A program made the position numbers and the translations under genes. A stretch of 64,000 nt of DNA, from NCBI RefSeq assembly GCF_012641435.1, contig NZ_JABAIJ010000009.1, forward strand, positions 124,001 through 188,000, given 5' to 3'. Positions 35,257 through 44,518 of the stretch are shown here, in pieces. The notes under the pieces are model-generated. The model worked only from the letters and a program-made list of their open reading frames with translations. It was not told the origin of the DNA and did not search any database. The stretch's first letter is position 1; each line of letters opens with the position of its first letter. Source of the DNA: Rhizobium sp. P38BS-XIX (GTDB lineage Bacteria > Pseudomonadota > Alphaproteobacteria > Rhizobiales > Rhizobiaceae).

Positions 35257-36123
35257 ATGGGCGACTACGCTGATTTCGTCGGCAGCGACTATACACTCGC
35301 TGCCTCCAGCACGCCGACTGTTGCCGTCGCCTTCGGTTGCGGCGGCGCCCGCGGCCTCGCCCATATTCACATCATCGAAGCGCTTGACGAGCTTGGCATT
35401 CGCCCGGTCGCCATTGCCGGTGCGTCCATCGGTTCCATCATGGGTGCGGCTATGGCCGTTGGCATGAGTGGTGCCGAAATCCGCGAGCATACGCTGGCAA
35501 CTGTGGGCAACCGTCCGGCCGTGCTCAACAAGATCTGGAGCCTGCGCCCGGTCAACATGCGCAGCATCCGTTTCGGCCAGTTCAATCTCGAGCGCATTCT
35601 GCGCACCTTCCTGCCGACTGCTTTTCCGGAGAGCTTTTCGGAACTGCATATACCGCTGAAGGTGGTTGCCACCGATTACTACAAGCAGGCCGAGGTCGTG
35701 ATCGAGAAGGGTGAGCTCTTCCCGGTGCTTGCGGCTTCCGCTGCCATTCCCGCCGTGTTCATGCCGGTGAGGCTTGGCGAGCACGTGATGATTGACGGTG
35801 GCATCATGAACCCCGTCCCGTACGAACATCTCGCCGGACTTGCCGACATCATCATCGGCATCGATGTCGTCGGCGGTCCGGAGGGTGACGGCCGCCATGT
35901 TCCGAACCGGATCGAAAGCCTTTTCGGTGCCGGCCAGCTGACCATGCAGTCCAACATCGCCTTGAAGCTGCGGCTGCAGGCGCCGCAAATTTTCCTGCGC
36001 CCGAAAGTTGGGCGCACAGGCGTCCTCGATTTCCTGAAGGCGCGCGATATCCTCGCCATGTCGGCGGGTATCAAGGACGAGCTCAAATTCGCGCTCGACC
36101 GCGTTATGACAGCGAAGAACTAG
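35257..36123 (+). CDS. Patatin-like phospholipase family protein
   Basis: Lipid acyl hydrolase fold of 288 residues. The oxyanion loop is FGCGGARGLAH (near residue 30), the nucleophile elbow GASIG holds the catalytic Ser (near residue 55), and the DGG motif in VMIDGGIMNPVPYE holds the catalytic Asp (near residue 183). It lacks a signal peptide and resembles the RssA branch, so it is probably cytoplasmic or membrane-associated. The substrate is unknown. It follows rsmD after 18 bases and ends in a dispersed repeat. Confidence 0.9.
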   Translation: MGDYADFVGSDYTLAASSTPTVAVAFGCGGARGLAHIHIIEALDELGIRPVAIAGASIGSIMGAAMAVGMSGAEIREHTLATVGNRPAVLNKIWSLRPVNMRSIRFGQFNLERILRTFLPTAFPESFSELHIPLKVVATDYYKQAEVVIEKGELFPVLAASAAIPAVFMPVRLGEHVMIDGGIMNPVPYEHLAGLADIIIGIDVVGGPEGDGRHVPNRIESLFGAGQLTMQSNIALKLRLQAPQIFLRPKVGRTGVLDFLKARDILAMSAGIKDELKFALDRVMTAKN

Positions 36124-36225
36124 AGCAATTCCAAGGAAAAGTGCGCAGCGGTTTTCCGTCCGGAATTGTACGAAAACAAAGAGATAGAGCGGTTCGGGGA
36201 TTCCGTGAAAAGCTGAACCGCTCTA
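36122..36225 (+). repeat. Dispersed extragenic repeat, copy 1, with terminal hairpin
   Basis: Starts with AGAGCAATTCCAAGGAAAAG directly at the patatin stop, continues with GCGGTTTTCCGTCCGGAATTG, then AGAGATAGAGCGGTTC. An 11-base inverted repeat (36185-36195 with 36215-36225) closes the element. I recall near-identical text between genes in many Rhizobiaceae genomes; a diverged partial copy is at 44439. The hairpin may also terminate the patatin transcript. Confidence 0.75.
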
Positions 36226-36274
36226 GGCATCGGCGAAGCCGGATGCCGCGACATTTCCTTAGACACTGATACGC

Positions 36275-38095
36275 CTAGACCCGCTCCGGCTCCTCTTGCG
36301 GCAGCGCCACGAGATCGTCGGCGTCGCTGTAGGTGTCGGTTGGACGCTTGGGTTTGACCAGCGGCTCCGGCTTCACGGGGCGCGAATAGAGCATGTCGCG
36401 GCCGGCTTGCAGGCCTTCGCTGACCTGCAGGACCAGTCTTTGCTCGTCGCGCTTGCGAATATCCTCGCCGATCTCGTAGGCTTCCGCCTCGCTGACGCCA
36501 AGCGCTTCCAGCGTGCGGCGGCCGAAGAGAAGACCGGATTCGAGTGTTTCTCGCAGCTCGTAATCGACACCCTTCTGGCGCAGATCGATCGAATGCACAC
36601 GGTCGTAGGAGCGCACGAAGATACGGGCATGCGGATAATCCGTCTGCACGAGTTCGACGATCTTGTCGGTGATATCTCGCTGATGCGTGCTCACGACGAC
36701 GATCTTGGCGCGATCGATGCCTGCAGAGCGCAGCACGTCCTTGCGTGTGCCGTCGCCGAAGTAGATGCGGAAGCCAAAACTCGATGCCTGGCGGATACGG
36801 TCGGCGGAAAAGTCGATAACGGTGACGTCGCGGCCGCTGGCAAGTAGGATCTGCGCTGCGATCTGGCCGAAACGCGAGAAGCCGATCATCAGGACATCGG
36901 AGCCGGCGCCCTCGAAATCCTCGTCCAGTTCCTCGTGTGCATCGCCCTTCAACAGCCGCTTGGACAGCGCTGCGGTCAGCGGCGTCAACGCCATTGTCAG
37001 CGTGACGATGGCGATCAGCATCGATGCGGTATTGGCCGAGAATAGACCGCCGCTGGCGCTGGCCGCGCTGAACAGCACGAAGCCGAATTCACCGCCCTGC
37101 GGCAGAAGCCCGGCGATGCGCACTGCATCGTTATGCGCGGAACCAGCCACACGGCAGAGCGCGTAGATCACGACCGCCTTGATGATCATGACGACCGGCA
37201 CCGCCAGAAGGATTGTAACCCAGTTGTCGAGGATGACATCCAGCTTGAGCGACAGACCGACGGCGATGAAGAAGATAGCGAGCAATACACCGCGGAAGGG
37301 CTCGATATCCGCCTCCAGCTCGTGACGATAGGAGGATTCCGCCAGCATCACGCCGGAAAGAAACGCGCCCATCGCCATCGAGAGGCCGGCCAGCTGCATC
37401 AGCGTCGCCGATCCCATGACGACGAAGAGAGCCGCCGCGATCATCGCTTCGCGCGCGCCCGTGCGGGCGATCACCTGAAACAGTGGTGTCAGCAGATAAC
37501 GGCCGGCGATGACCATTCCCGCTACCGCGCCGATGGCGATGGCAAGATCCGGAAGCGGATTGGTCGTTTCCTTCGGTCCGTCGAGAACGGTGATGAGCGC
37601 TAAAAGCGGCACGATGGCGAGATCCTGCAGAAGCAGCATCGAGAACGAGCGCTGCCCGTACTTCGTGTTGACGTCGCCCTGTTGCTCCAGGATCTGCATG
37701 GCAAAGGCGGTGGAGGAGAGCGCCAGGCCGAAGCCGATGATGATGCTGCCTTTCCATCCGGCAATCCCGCCGAGATAGGCGGCAAGCATCAGGGCAAGTC
37801 CACTCAGGATCACCTGAGCGGATCCGAGGCCGAAAATGTCGCGCCGCATCTGCCACAGGCGTGAGGGCTTCAATTCGAGGCCGATGATGAACAACAGGAA
37901 GACGACGCCCAGCTCCGCCACGGCAAGCACGGCTTCGCTGTCGCCGATGCCATGGAGAACAGGACCGATCACGACGCCCGCTGCCAGATAGCCGAGCACT
38001 GTGCCCAGCCCGAGTTTCTTGAAAATCGGCGCCGTGACGACGGCGCCTCCGAGCAGCATGAGAGTTTCCGTGAAGAGGCTATTGGGGGCGGACAT
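36275..38095 (-). CDS. Kef-type CPA2 cation:proton antiporter with TrkA-N domain
   Basis: Membrane antiporter of about 606 residues exchanging K+ (or Na+) and H+. The first 380 residues form 12-13 helices (LGYLAAGVVIGPVLHGIGDSE, VVFLLFIIGLELKPSRLW, FGLALSSTAFAMQIL, LLLQDLAIVPLLALI). An RCK/TrkA-N nucleotide-binding domain follows (DVLMIGFSRFGQIAAQILLA, then VTVIDFSADRI and YFGDGTRKDVL), the KefB/KefC layout. The start at 38095 puts the first helix in the usual place; the frame open to 38242 is not supported. It is divergent from pmbA. Confidence 0.92.
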   Translation of the reverse strand: MSAPNSLFTETLMLLGGAVVTAPIFKKLGLGTVLGYLAAGVVIGPVLHGIGDSEAVLAVAELGVVFLLFIIGLELKPSRLWQMRRDIFGLGSAQVILSGLALMLAAYLGGIAGWKGSIIIGFGLALSSTAFAMQILEQQGDVNTKYGQRSFSMLLLQDLAIVPLLALITVLDGPKETTNPLPDLAIAIGAVAGMVIAGRYLLTPLFQVIARTGAREAMIAAALFVVMGSATLMQLAGLSMAMGAFLSGVMLAESSYRHELEADIEPFRGVLLAIFFIAVGLSLKLDVILDNWVTILLAVPVVMIIKAVVIYALCRVAGSAHNDAVRIAGLLPQGGEFGFVLFSAASASGGLFSANTASMLIAIVTLTMALTPLTAALSKRLLKGDAHEELDEDFEGAGSDVLMIGFSRFGQIAAQILLASGRDVTVIDFSADRIRQASSFGFRIYFGDGTRKDVLRSAGIDRAKIVVVSTHQRDITDKIVELVQTDYPHARIFVRSYDRVHSIDLRQKGVDYELRETLESGLLFGRRTLEALGVSEAEAYEIGEDIRKRDEQRLVLQVSEGLQAGRDMLYSRPVKPEPLVKPKRPTDTYSDADDLVALPQEEPERV

Positions 38096-38245
38096 CGTCT
38101 GTTTCTTTCCGTGGGGCAGGCGGTGTTGCGGCGCATGGCCATCATAAACAACCATGCGTGAAGGGATTAGAACAAGAATCGGCTTTGCCGCCCTTGATGC
38201 TTTATGTAGTGCACAATAAATGGAACGCGAAGGAAAGGCCAAGTC

Positions 38246-39598
38246 ATGACCTCAGAAATCGATTCCGCCACTCTGCTTTCCCGTGCCAGCCAGTTGATCG
38301 ACCTCGCCCGGAAAGCCGGTGCGGATGCGGCCGATGCTGTCGTGGTCCGATCGCGAGCCAATTCCGTCAGCGTGCGTCTCGGCAAGGTCGAGGGCACAGA
38401 GTCCGCCGAGAGCGGCGATTTTTCTCTCAGGGTCTTCGTCGGCAACCGTGTTGCCAGCGTTTCGGCCAATCCCGGCTTCGATCTGAGCGCGCTTGCCGAG
38501 CGTGCGGTTGCCATGGCCAAAGTTTCGCCCGAAGATCCTTTTGCATGGCTCGCCGATGACGCGGATATCGCCAAGAGCTATCCCGATCTCGAACTGTTCG
38601 ATCCGACCGAGGTTTCCTCCGAGCAGCTGCGCGAGGCAGCGCTTGCGACGGAAGCGGCAGCACTCGCCGTTCCCGGCGTCACCAATTCTTCCGGCGCCGG
38701 CGCTTCGGCCGGCATGGGCGGTTTGGTGCTCGTCACGTCGCACGGGTTTGCCGGCCACTATAAAGGCTCGCGCTTCGGCCGCTCCGTCAGCGTCATCGCC
38801 GGCGAAGGCACCGGCATGGAGCGCGACTATGATTTCGACAGCCGCCTCTACTTCGCCGATCTCGATGCCGCCGAAGACATTGGCCGCCGCGCCGGTGAAC
38901 GTGTAATCAAGCGGCTCAATCCGCGCCAGGTTCCGACAGGCAAGAATGTCACCGTCGTTTTCGATCCGCGCGTTGCCCGCGGCTTCGTCGGCCATATTGC
39001 CGGCGCGATCAACGGCGCTTCGGTTGCCCGTAAGACCAGCTTCCTGCGCGACAAGATGGGTCAGCAGGTTCTGAAGGCCGGGCTTTCGATCACGGATGAT
39101 CCGTTGATCGTGCGCGGGCCGTCGTCACGCCCCTTTGATGGCGAAGGTGTCTCAGGCAAGCGGCTCGTCATGATCGAGGACGGTGTGTTGCAATCCTGGT
39201 TTCTGTCGACGGCGACGGCCCGGGAAATCGGCGGCGGCTTGAAGACCAATGGTCGTGGCGTGCGCGGCGGGACGTCCGTATCGCCTGCATCCACCAATCT
39301 GGCGCTGGAGCCCGGCGACATCTCGCCGGAAGAGTTGATCCGGAGCGTCGGCACGGGCTTTTATGTTACCGAGTTGATCGGCCAGGGCGTCAACATGATC
39401 ACCGGCGAGTATAGTCGCGGTGCCACCGGCTTCTGGATCGAGAACGGCGAACTGACCTTTGCCGTGTCGGAGGTGACCATCGCCTCAAACCTGAAAGACA
39501 TGTTCATGCGCGTAACGCCGGCAAACGATATCGATCGCGATTTCGGCGTCGCCGCCCCAACGCTGGCCATCGAGGGTATGACGCTCGCCGGACGTTGA
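38246..39598 (+). CDS. pmbA: TldD/PmbA family protein (TldE)
   Basis: Subunit of the TldD/TldE metalloprotease-like pair that degrades peptides and processes some modified peptides; PmbA (TldE) lacks the zinc motif and works with TldD encoded elsewhere. The 450 residues show the family blocks VFVGNRVASVSANPGFD, VVFDPRVARGFVGHIAGAINGASVARKTSFL and FYVTELIGQGVNMITGEYSRGATGFWIENG, and no HExxxH motif is seen. The ATG follows AAAGG by seven bases. The cysQ-like gene begins 28 bases after its stop, suggesting one operon. Confidence 0.93.
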   Translation: MTSEIDSATLLSRASQLIDLARKAGADAADAVVVRSRANSVSVRLGKVEGTESAESGDFSLRVFVGNRVASVSANPGFDLSALAERAVAMAKVSPEDPFAWLADDADIAKSYPDLELFDPTEVSSEQLREAALATEAAALAVPGVTNSSGAGASAGMGGLVLVTSHGFAGHYKGSRFGRSVSVIAGEGTGMERDYDFDSRLYFADLDAAEDIGRRAGERVIKRLNPRQVPTGKNVTVVFDPRVARGFVGHIAGAINGASVARKTSFLRDKMGQQVLKAGLSITDDPLIVRGPSSRPFDGEGVSGKRLVMIEDGVLQSWFLSTATAREIGGGLKTNGRGVRGGTSVSPASTNLALEPGDISPEELIRSVGTGFYVTELIGQGVNMITGEYSRGATGFWIENGELTFAVSEVTIASNLKDMFMRVTPANDIDRDFGVAAPTLAIEGMTLAGR

Positions 39599-39626
39599 GG
39601 AGCAAGCAGAGATTGGAATTGTGTGA

Positions 39627-40436
39627 ATGAGCGATAGCCAGAAGGCCGGCCGGCCGAGCGATGTGGACCTGATTGTCGAGGCCGCGCTCGCGGCGGGCAA
39701 GATCGCTCTCGGTTTCTTCCGTCAGTCGCCTGAAGTGTGGTGGAAGAACAACGGTCAGTCTCCCGTCAGCGCCGCGGATTTTGCCGCCAACGAAAGCCTT
39801 GCCGCCACGTTGCGCGCGGCCCGTCCGGAATATGGCTGGCTCTCCGAGGAAACGGATGATGATGCCGAGCGGCTGAACCATTCGACGGTATTCGTTGTCG
39901 ATCCGATCGATGGCACGAGAGGCTTTATCGCCGGACTGGATCTGTGGTGCGTTAGCGTTGCCGTTGTCACCCACGGGCGGCCTGTTGCGGGCGTTCTCTA
40001 TGCGCCGGCGCTCGATGAGCTGTTCGTTGCGACGGCCGGCGGGCAGGCGTTGAAGAACGGCAAGCCGATCAGCGTTTCCAGCAGGCTCGCCGACGACGTC
40101 AATCGACTGGCGACCGGCGAGGACATGATCAAGGGCTTCGATCCGGATTTCCGCAAGACGGTCGAGCGCGTGAAGCATGTTCCCTCGCTTGCCTATCGGC
40201 TCGCGATGGTGGCGGACGGACGGCTCGAGGGGACCATCGTCAAGCGCAACTCCCATGACTGGGATCTGGCGGCCGCCGATCTCATCCTGGAGCGTGCCGG
40301 CGGTGCGCTCGTGGACCTTTCCGGGAATGCCCTGCGCTACAACCGCGCCGAAGTTTCCCATGACGAGCTTTGCGGCGCATCGGCGGCGCAGTTGCCCGAG
40401 TTTCTCCGCCAGTTATCGAACCGACGAGACGGTTGA
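39627..40436 (+). CDS. Inositol-phosphatase family, CysQ-like 3'(2'),5'-bisphosphate nucleotidase
   Basis: Mg-dependent phosphatase of 269 residues. Metal-binding motifs are complete: WLSEETDDD near residue 73, VVDPIDGTRGFIAG near residue 90, and HDWDLAAADLILERAGG near residue 212. These belong to the FIG/IMPase superfamily. Family membership is sure; the choice between 3'-phosphoadenosine 5'-phosphate recycling (CysQ) and inositol monophosphate hydrolysis is inference. Same strand as pmbA upstream and DUF4170 downstream. Confidence 0.88.
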   Translation: MSDSQKAGRPSDVDLIVEAALAAGKIALGFFRQSPEVWWKNNGQSPVSAADFAANESLAATLRAARPEYGWLSEETDDDAERLNHSTVFVVDPIDGTRGFIAGLDLWCVSVAVVTHGRPVAGVLYAPALDELFVATAGGQALKNGKPISVSSRLADDVNRLATGEDMIKGFDPDFRKTVERVKHVPSLAYRLAMVADGRLEGTIVKRNSHDWDLAAADLILERAGGALVDLSGNALRYNRAEVSHDELCGASAAQLPEFLRQLSNRRDG

Positions 40437-40497
40437 CCTTTCGGTCAAAATCCCGCAGATGAAGGGCGGAGGGAGACGACAGTAGAAAGAGACGAAA

Positions 40498-40743
40498 ATG
40501 ACGAATACAAGCGGCAAAAAGCAGCTCCTGCACCTGGTCTTCGGTGGTGAATTGGAAAACCTCGAAGAGGTTCAATTCCGCAATCTCAACGAACTCGATA
40601 TCGTCGGCATGTATCCCGATTATGCGAGCGCATTGACGGCATGGAAGTCCAAGGCACAGCAGACCGTTGACAACGCCCACATGCGTTATTTCATCGTCCA
40701 CCTGCATCGCCTGCTCGACCCGCAGGAAAAAGCGGCGTCTTGA
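40498..40743 (+). CDS. DUF4170 domain protein
   Basis: Small acidic protein of 81 residues with the DUF4170 pattern: LHLVFGGELENLEEVQFRNL and VGMYPDYASALTAWKSKAQQTVDNAHMRYFIVHLHRLLDP. The family seems to be restricted to alphaproteobacteria and is commonly found upstream of waaA and lpxK, as here. No membrane segment or catalytic motif. Function unknown; the context hints at lipid A/Kdo metabolism. Confidence 0.88.
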   Translation: MTNTSGKKQLLHLVFGGELENLEEVQFRNLNELDIVGMYPDYASALTAWKSKAQQTVDNAHMRYFIVHLHRLLDPQEKAAS

Positions 40744-40847
40744 GCCGCCTGATACCAAACTTTGCATTTGATATTTCGTCTGGAGAGGCGTTATCGCTTT
40801 AATTCCGACGACGAAGCGGTATCTTTGACACAATAAGAACGAAAAAT

Positions 40848-40869
40848 CGGCCGTCTATGCGGCCGTTTG
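40848..40869 (+). terminator. Weak hairpin downstream of DUF4170
   Basis: A six-base CGGCCG inverted repeat with a six-base loop (40848-40853 with 40860-40865) followed by TTTGAT. The stem is short, so it may terminate only partly before waaA. Confidence 0.4.
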
Positions 40870-40921
40870 ATAATCGGGATTTGGTATCGATGATGTTCAG
40901 TTGGGATAGGAGTCGATCGAG

Positions 40922-42241
40922 ATGAGCAGCCTCAGGGCGCGTCTTGCCTTGAGCGCCTATCGTTTCGGCGGCATCGCTGTCTATCCGTTTATCGGGCCGT
41001 ATCTTTCGGTCCGTGCGGCGAAGGGCAAGGAAGACGGCGCGCGCAAGCTGGAGCGTTCCGGCTATGCGAGCGCCAACCGCCCACAGGGACCGCTGATCTG
41101 GTTTCACGCGGCAAGCGTTGGCGAGACATCGGCAATCATTCCGCTGATCCGCGAGATCCGCCGCCGCGACATCCACGTCATCCTGACGACGGGCACCATG
41201 ACTTCGGCCAAGGTTGCGAACGAGCGCCTGGGCGACGAGGTCATTCATCAATATGTGCCTCTCGACCTGAGACCCGCCATTCGCCGCTTCCTCGACTATT
41301 GGCAGCCCGACTGCGCGATCTTCGCCGAATCCGAGATCTGGCCCACGACCATCACGGAGCTTGGCCGCCGGCGCATCCCGCAGATCCTCGTCAACGCGCG
41401 CATGTCGGATCGCTCCTATGCCCGCTGGAGCAAGCATCCCGCTCTTGCCGAGGCCCTGTTCGAAAATCTTGCCCTGGTCGTTGCCCAGTCCGATCTCGAT
41501 GCGGAGCGCTTCCGTGATCTGCGCGCCGTGCAGGTCCTGAAATCAGGCAATCTCAAGGTGGATACCGACGCGCCATCCTATGACGCGCCGACGCTTGCCG
41601 GCTACCTGAAGCAGATCGGCGATCGCAAGACCTGGGCGGCGGCCTCGACGTTCGAGGGTGAAGAGAGCGCTGCAGCCTCCGTTCACACCATGCTCAAGGA
41701 GCACAATAACCAGCTTACGATCATGGTGCCGCGCCATCCCGAGCGCTGTGATGCGATCGAGGCAATGCTCGTCGAGCAGGGGCTGAAAGTAGCGCGCCGG
41801 TCGCGCAACGACGTCCTGTCGCCGGACATCGATGTCTTTCTCGGCGATACGATCGGCGAAATGGGTCTCTACCTGCGCATGACCGAGATCGCCTTCATGG
41901 GCAAATCGCTGTTCAACGAAGGCGGCCAGAATCCGCTGGAGCCGGCCATGCTCGGTTGCGCGATCCTGACCGGCGGCCATGTGCAGAATTTCCGCGATGC
42001 CTATCAGGTTCTTGCCCGCCGAGGCAGCGCCCGCATGGTGCGTGACACGGAGATGCTGGCGCGCGGCGTGCATTATCTGCTGACCAACGACACCGCGCGT
42101 CGCAGCATGATCGACGCCGGCTTCGTTGCCGTGCATGAAATGCGTGGAGCACTGGCGGCAACCGTGAAAGGGCTTGAGCCCTACATCAATCCGCTGTCAG
42201 TGAAGGCGCGGCTGATGCCGAAGACAACGGCGAACGGTTAA
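40922..42241 (+). CDS. waaA: 3-deoxy-D-manno-octulosonic acid transferase
   Basis: Kdo transferase that adds Kdo sugars to the lipid A precursor at the inner membrane, 439 residues. An N-terminal membrane-associated helix is followed by the Glycos_transf_N domain (FHAASVGETSAIIPLIREIRRR, FAESEIWPTTITELGRR with conserved Glu) and the GT-B C-terminal domain (NEGGQNPLEPAMLGCAIL). The Glu in the ASVGE motif is the expected catalytic base. It is in line with a HAD gene and lpxK, and all three fit lipid A assembly. Confidence 0.95.
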   Translation: MSSLRARLALSAYRFGGIAVYPFIGPYLSVRAAKGKEDGARKLERSGYASANRPQGPLIWFHAASVGETSAIIPLIREIRRRDIHVILTTGTMTSAKVANERLGDEVIHQYVPLDLRPAIRRFLDYWQPDCAIFAESEIWPTTITELGRRRIPQILVNARMSDRSYARWSKHPALAEALFENLALVVAQSDLDAERFRDLRAVQVLKSGNLKVDTDAPSYDAPTLAGYLKQIGDRKTWAAASTFEGEESAAASVHTMLKEHNNQLTIMVPRHPERCDAIEAMLVEQGLKVARRSRNDVLSPDIDVFLGDTIGEMGLYLRMTEIAFMGKSLFNEGGQNPLEPAMLGCAILTGGHVQNFRDAYQVLARRGSARMVRDTEMLARGVHYLLTNDTARRSMIDAGFVAVHEMRGALAATVKGLEPYINPLSVKARLMPKTTANG

Positions 42242-42253
42242 GAAGGGAAGAGC

Positions 42254-42985
42254 ATGACGGCGGTCAAGCTGGGAGCGATTGCAGGCATTCTGTTCGACAA
42301 GGATGGCACGCTGCTCGACTATGACCAGAGCTGGCTGCCCGTCAATCGTGAGCTTGCCAGGATTGCGGCACAGGATGACCCGATCCTCGCGGATCACTTG
42401 TTGTCGTCCTGCGGCATGGACCCTATCACCGGCCATATCGTGCCCGATAGCCTACTGGCTGCCGGCAATACCCGTCAGATTTCCGAGGGGCTGGTGGCGG
42501 CCGGTTCGAAAGTGGATGTGTCCGAGCTGGTGGAAAAGCTCGATGCGCTCTTCGCACATGCGGCCGACTTTTCCTCGCCGGTGACCGATCTTGCCGCCTT
42601 CTTCGGTCGGCTTCATGCGCGCGGGTACAAGCTCGGCGTTGCCTCGAGCGACAACGAGCGCTCCATCCGCCAGACCGCACGCCGTTTCGGTTTCATCGAC
42701 TATCTCGATTATATCGCCGGCTACGATAGCGGCTTCGGCACCAAGCCGGAGCCGGGTATGGTGCTCGGCTTTTATGCCGCCACAGGTCTTTCGCCTGCCC
42801 AGGTCGCCGTCGTCGGCGACAACAATCACGATCTCCATATGGGCCGCAATGCCGGCGTCGGTTTGACGGTCGGCGTCCTGACGGGGACCGGTTCGCGCGA
42901 GACGCTGACCGCCGCATCCGACTACTGCCTCAACGATATCACCGAGCTGGAGAGCCTGCTCGTGCCGGTCGCCCAGTCGGCTTGA
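42254..42985 (+). CDS. HAD family hydrolase, phosphoglycolate phosphatase-like
   Basis: Phosphatase of 243 residues. Motif I GILFDKDGTLLDYDQSW lies near residue 14, motif II LGVASSDN near residue 122, and the motif IV region VAVVGDNNHDLHMGRNAGV near residue 182. The alpha-helical cap is of the Gph/PGP type. The substrate is unknown. Twelve bases separate it from waaA, and lpxK follows after 84 bases. In several rhizobia the same three genes are together, so an envelope-sugar role is possible but unproven. Confidence 0.88.
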   Translation: MTAVKLGAIAGILFDKDGTLLDYDQSWLPVNRELARIAAQDDPILADHLLSSCGMDPITGHIVPDSLLAAGNTRQISEGLVAAGSKVDVSELVEKLDALFAHAADFSSPVTDLAAFFGRLHARGYKLGVASSDNERSIRQTARRFGFIDYLDYIAGYDSGFGTKPEPGMVLGFYAATGLSPAQVAVVGDNNHDLHMGRNAGVGLTVGVLTGTGSRETLTAASDYCLNDITELESLLVPVAQSA

Positions 42986-43069
42986 TCTTGGCAAAGACTT
43001 GCTTTTTCACGCAATCTGGCCTTTCTTGCCGCCTTGTCGAGGGCGCAAGGATAGGGCGGTATTAGGGAT

Positions 43070-44119
43070 ATGGTGTCGGAAGCCCCACCTTTCTGGTGGC
43101 GAAAACCGGATTGGCGTGCCTGGGGACTCTCGCCCTTTTCATTCCTATACGGCCGCATTGCCGGACGCCGCATGGTCAACGGCCGCCGCGCCTCCGTGCC
43201 GGTGCCGGTCATATGCGTCGGCAATTTCACCGTTGGCGGTGCCGGCAAGACGCCGACCGCGCTTGCGCTTGCCCAGAGCGCAAAGGCCAAGGGTCTGACG
43301 CCGGGATTTCTGAGCCGTGGCTACGGCGGCTCGCTGGATGTGACCACGGTCGTCGATCCCACGCATCATCATGCCACCGCCGTCGGCGACGAGCCGCTGT
43401 TGCTGGCGCGTGAGGCGTTGACCGTCATTGCCCGTCGTCGCGCTGAGGGTGCCGAGCGGCTGGTGCGCGAAGGTGCGGATCTCATCATCATGGATGATGG
43501 TTTCCAGAGCGCGCATCTTGCCATCGACTACGCCCTTGTTGTCATCGATGCGGGCAGGGGCATCGGCAATGGCCATCTCGTTCCCGGCGGCCCGGTGCGG
43601 GCACCGCTGCGCACCCAACTTCTCTTTGCGTCCGGCCTTTTGAAGGTGGGGGAGGGAACTGCCGCCGATCGCGTCGTCCGTCTTGCGGCAAGGGCCGGAA
43701 AGCCCTTCTTCAGCGCAAGCGTTCGGGTGCGCGGGCAGGAAGACTTGCGCGGCCGCAGCGTGCTTGCCTTTGCCGGTATCGCCGACCCCAGCAAGTTCTT
43801 TCGCACTGTCGAGGCGCTTGGGGCAAACATCGCAGTCGCCCGTAGCTTCGGGGATCATGAGCATCCGGGCGAGGATGAGGTCGCGGATATCCTCGATATC
43901 GCAACGCGCGAGAACCTGGAGATCGTCACGACCTCGAAGGACTATGTGCGCCTCATCGGCCATCATGGTCGCGCCGAGGAATTGCTTCGGCGCTGCCGGG
44001 TGATCGATATCGATATGGTCTTCGATGATCCGCGCGCACCGGAACTGATCATCGACAGGGCGATTGCGACAGCCCGCGAGCGTCGCTTGCGGGAAAAGCG
44101 TGATGGCAAAAACGCCTGA
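43070..44119 (+). CDS. lpxK: Tetraacyldisaccharide 4'-kinase
   Basis: Phosphorylates the 4' position of the lipid A disaccharide at the inner membrane, the sixth step of lipid A synthesis. The 349-residue protein starts with an aromatic amphipathic helix (PPFWWRKPDWRAWGLSPFSFLYG) for membrane contact, then the unusual Walker A NFTVGGAGKTPTALALA near residue 53 and the IMDDGFQSAHLAID motif near residue 140. LpxK, WaaA and LpxQ-like genes in the same window cover several lipid A steps. Confidence 0.95.
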   Translation: MVSEAPPFWWRKPDWRAWGLSPFSFLYGRIAGRRMVNGRRASVPVPVICVGNFTVGGAGKTPTALALAQSAKAKGLTPGFLSRGYGGSLDVTTVVDPTHHHATAVGDEPLLLAREALTVIARRRAEGAERLVREGADLIIMDDGFQSAHLAIDYALVVIDAGRGIGNGHLVPGGPVRAPLRTQLLFASGLLKVGEGTAADRVVRLAARAGKPFFSASVRVRGQEDLRGRSVLAFAGIADPSKFFRTVEALGANIAVARSFGDHEHPGEDEVADILDIATRENLEIVTTSKDYVRLIGHHGRAEELLRRCRVIDIDMVFDDPRAPELIIDRAIATARERRLREKRDGKNA

Positions 44120-44147
44120 AGACTGAACTCGACTGTCGCTGAAAGGA

Positions 44148-44378
44148 TCAGCGCTTCTGGTTGGGGAGGGCGCCGGCGCGCTTTTCCGCCTTGAGCGATG
44201 TCATGACATCGGCATATGGCTCCTGTCGGGCGACGCTCCAGTAGCGCAGTTCGTCGAGCGCGATGTGCTTGCCGGTCATGGCGCAAACGACATACGAACC
44301 CGGCATCAGGATCTGGAAATCACCGTCGAGATAGCGAATTTTCGCCTCGCGGTTTCCATGTCCTTCGAAAAGATTCAT
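44148..44378 (-). CDS. DUF2093 domain protein
   Basis: Small protein of 76 residues matching the DUF2093 pattern: AKIRYLDGDFQILMPGSYVVCAMTGK and IALDELRYWSVARQEPYAD. Function unknown; a broadly conserved alphaproteobacterial family. The start at 44378 follows AAGGA by nine bases. The longer frame to 44591 overlaps a dispersed repeat and mutL and is rejected. It lies between lpxK (convergent) and mutL (same strand, upstream). Confidence 0.86.
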   Translation of the reverse strand: MNLFEGHGNREAKIRYLDGDFQILMPGSYVVCAMTGKHIALDELRYWSVARQEPYADVMTSLKAEKRAGALPNQKR

Positions 44379-44438
44379 CTGATGCCGTCCTTCATCTCTG
44401 TCACCTGTTTGCCATACAGCGCCGACCAAGACTTTTCC

Positions 44439-44478
44439 AGAGCATTTCCGGGAAAAGTGTGGCACCGTTTCTCGTCCG
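44439..44478 (+). repeat. Dispersed extragenic repeat, copy 2 (partial)
   Basis: AGAGCATTTCCGGGAAAAGT followed by GTGGCACCGTTTCTCGTCC resembles the first 45 bases of the element at 36122. It has no second half or hairpin. It lies between mutL and the DUF2093 gene. Confidence 0.55.
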
Positions 44479-44518
44479 ACGGGCATAGATCCTGCAAATC
44501 GGGACCAAAACAGCCGTT

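Noticed and set aside
33895..35988. 697-codon minus-strand frame across the rluB tail, rsmD and the patatin gene
   Set aside because: Antisense to three real genes; composition reflects the repeat tail and codon bias.
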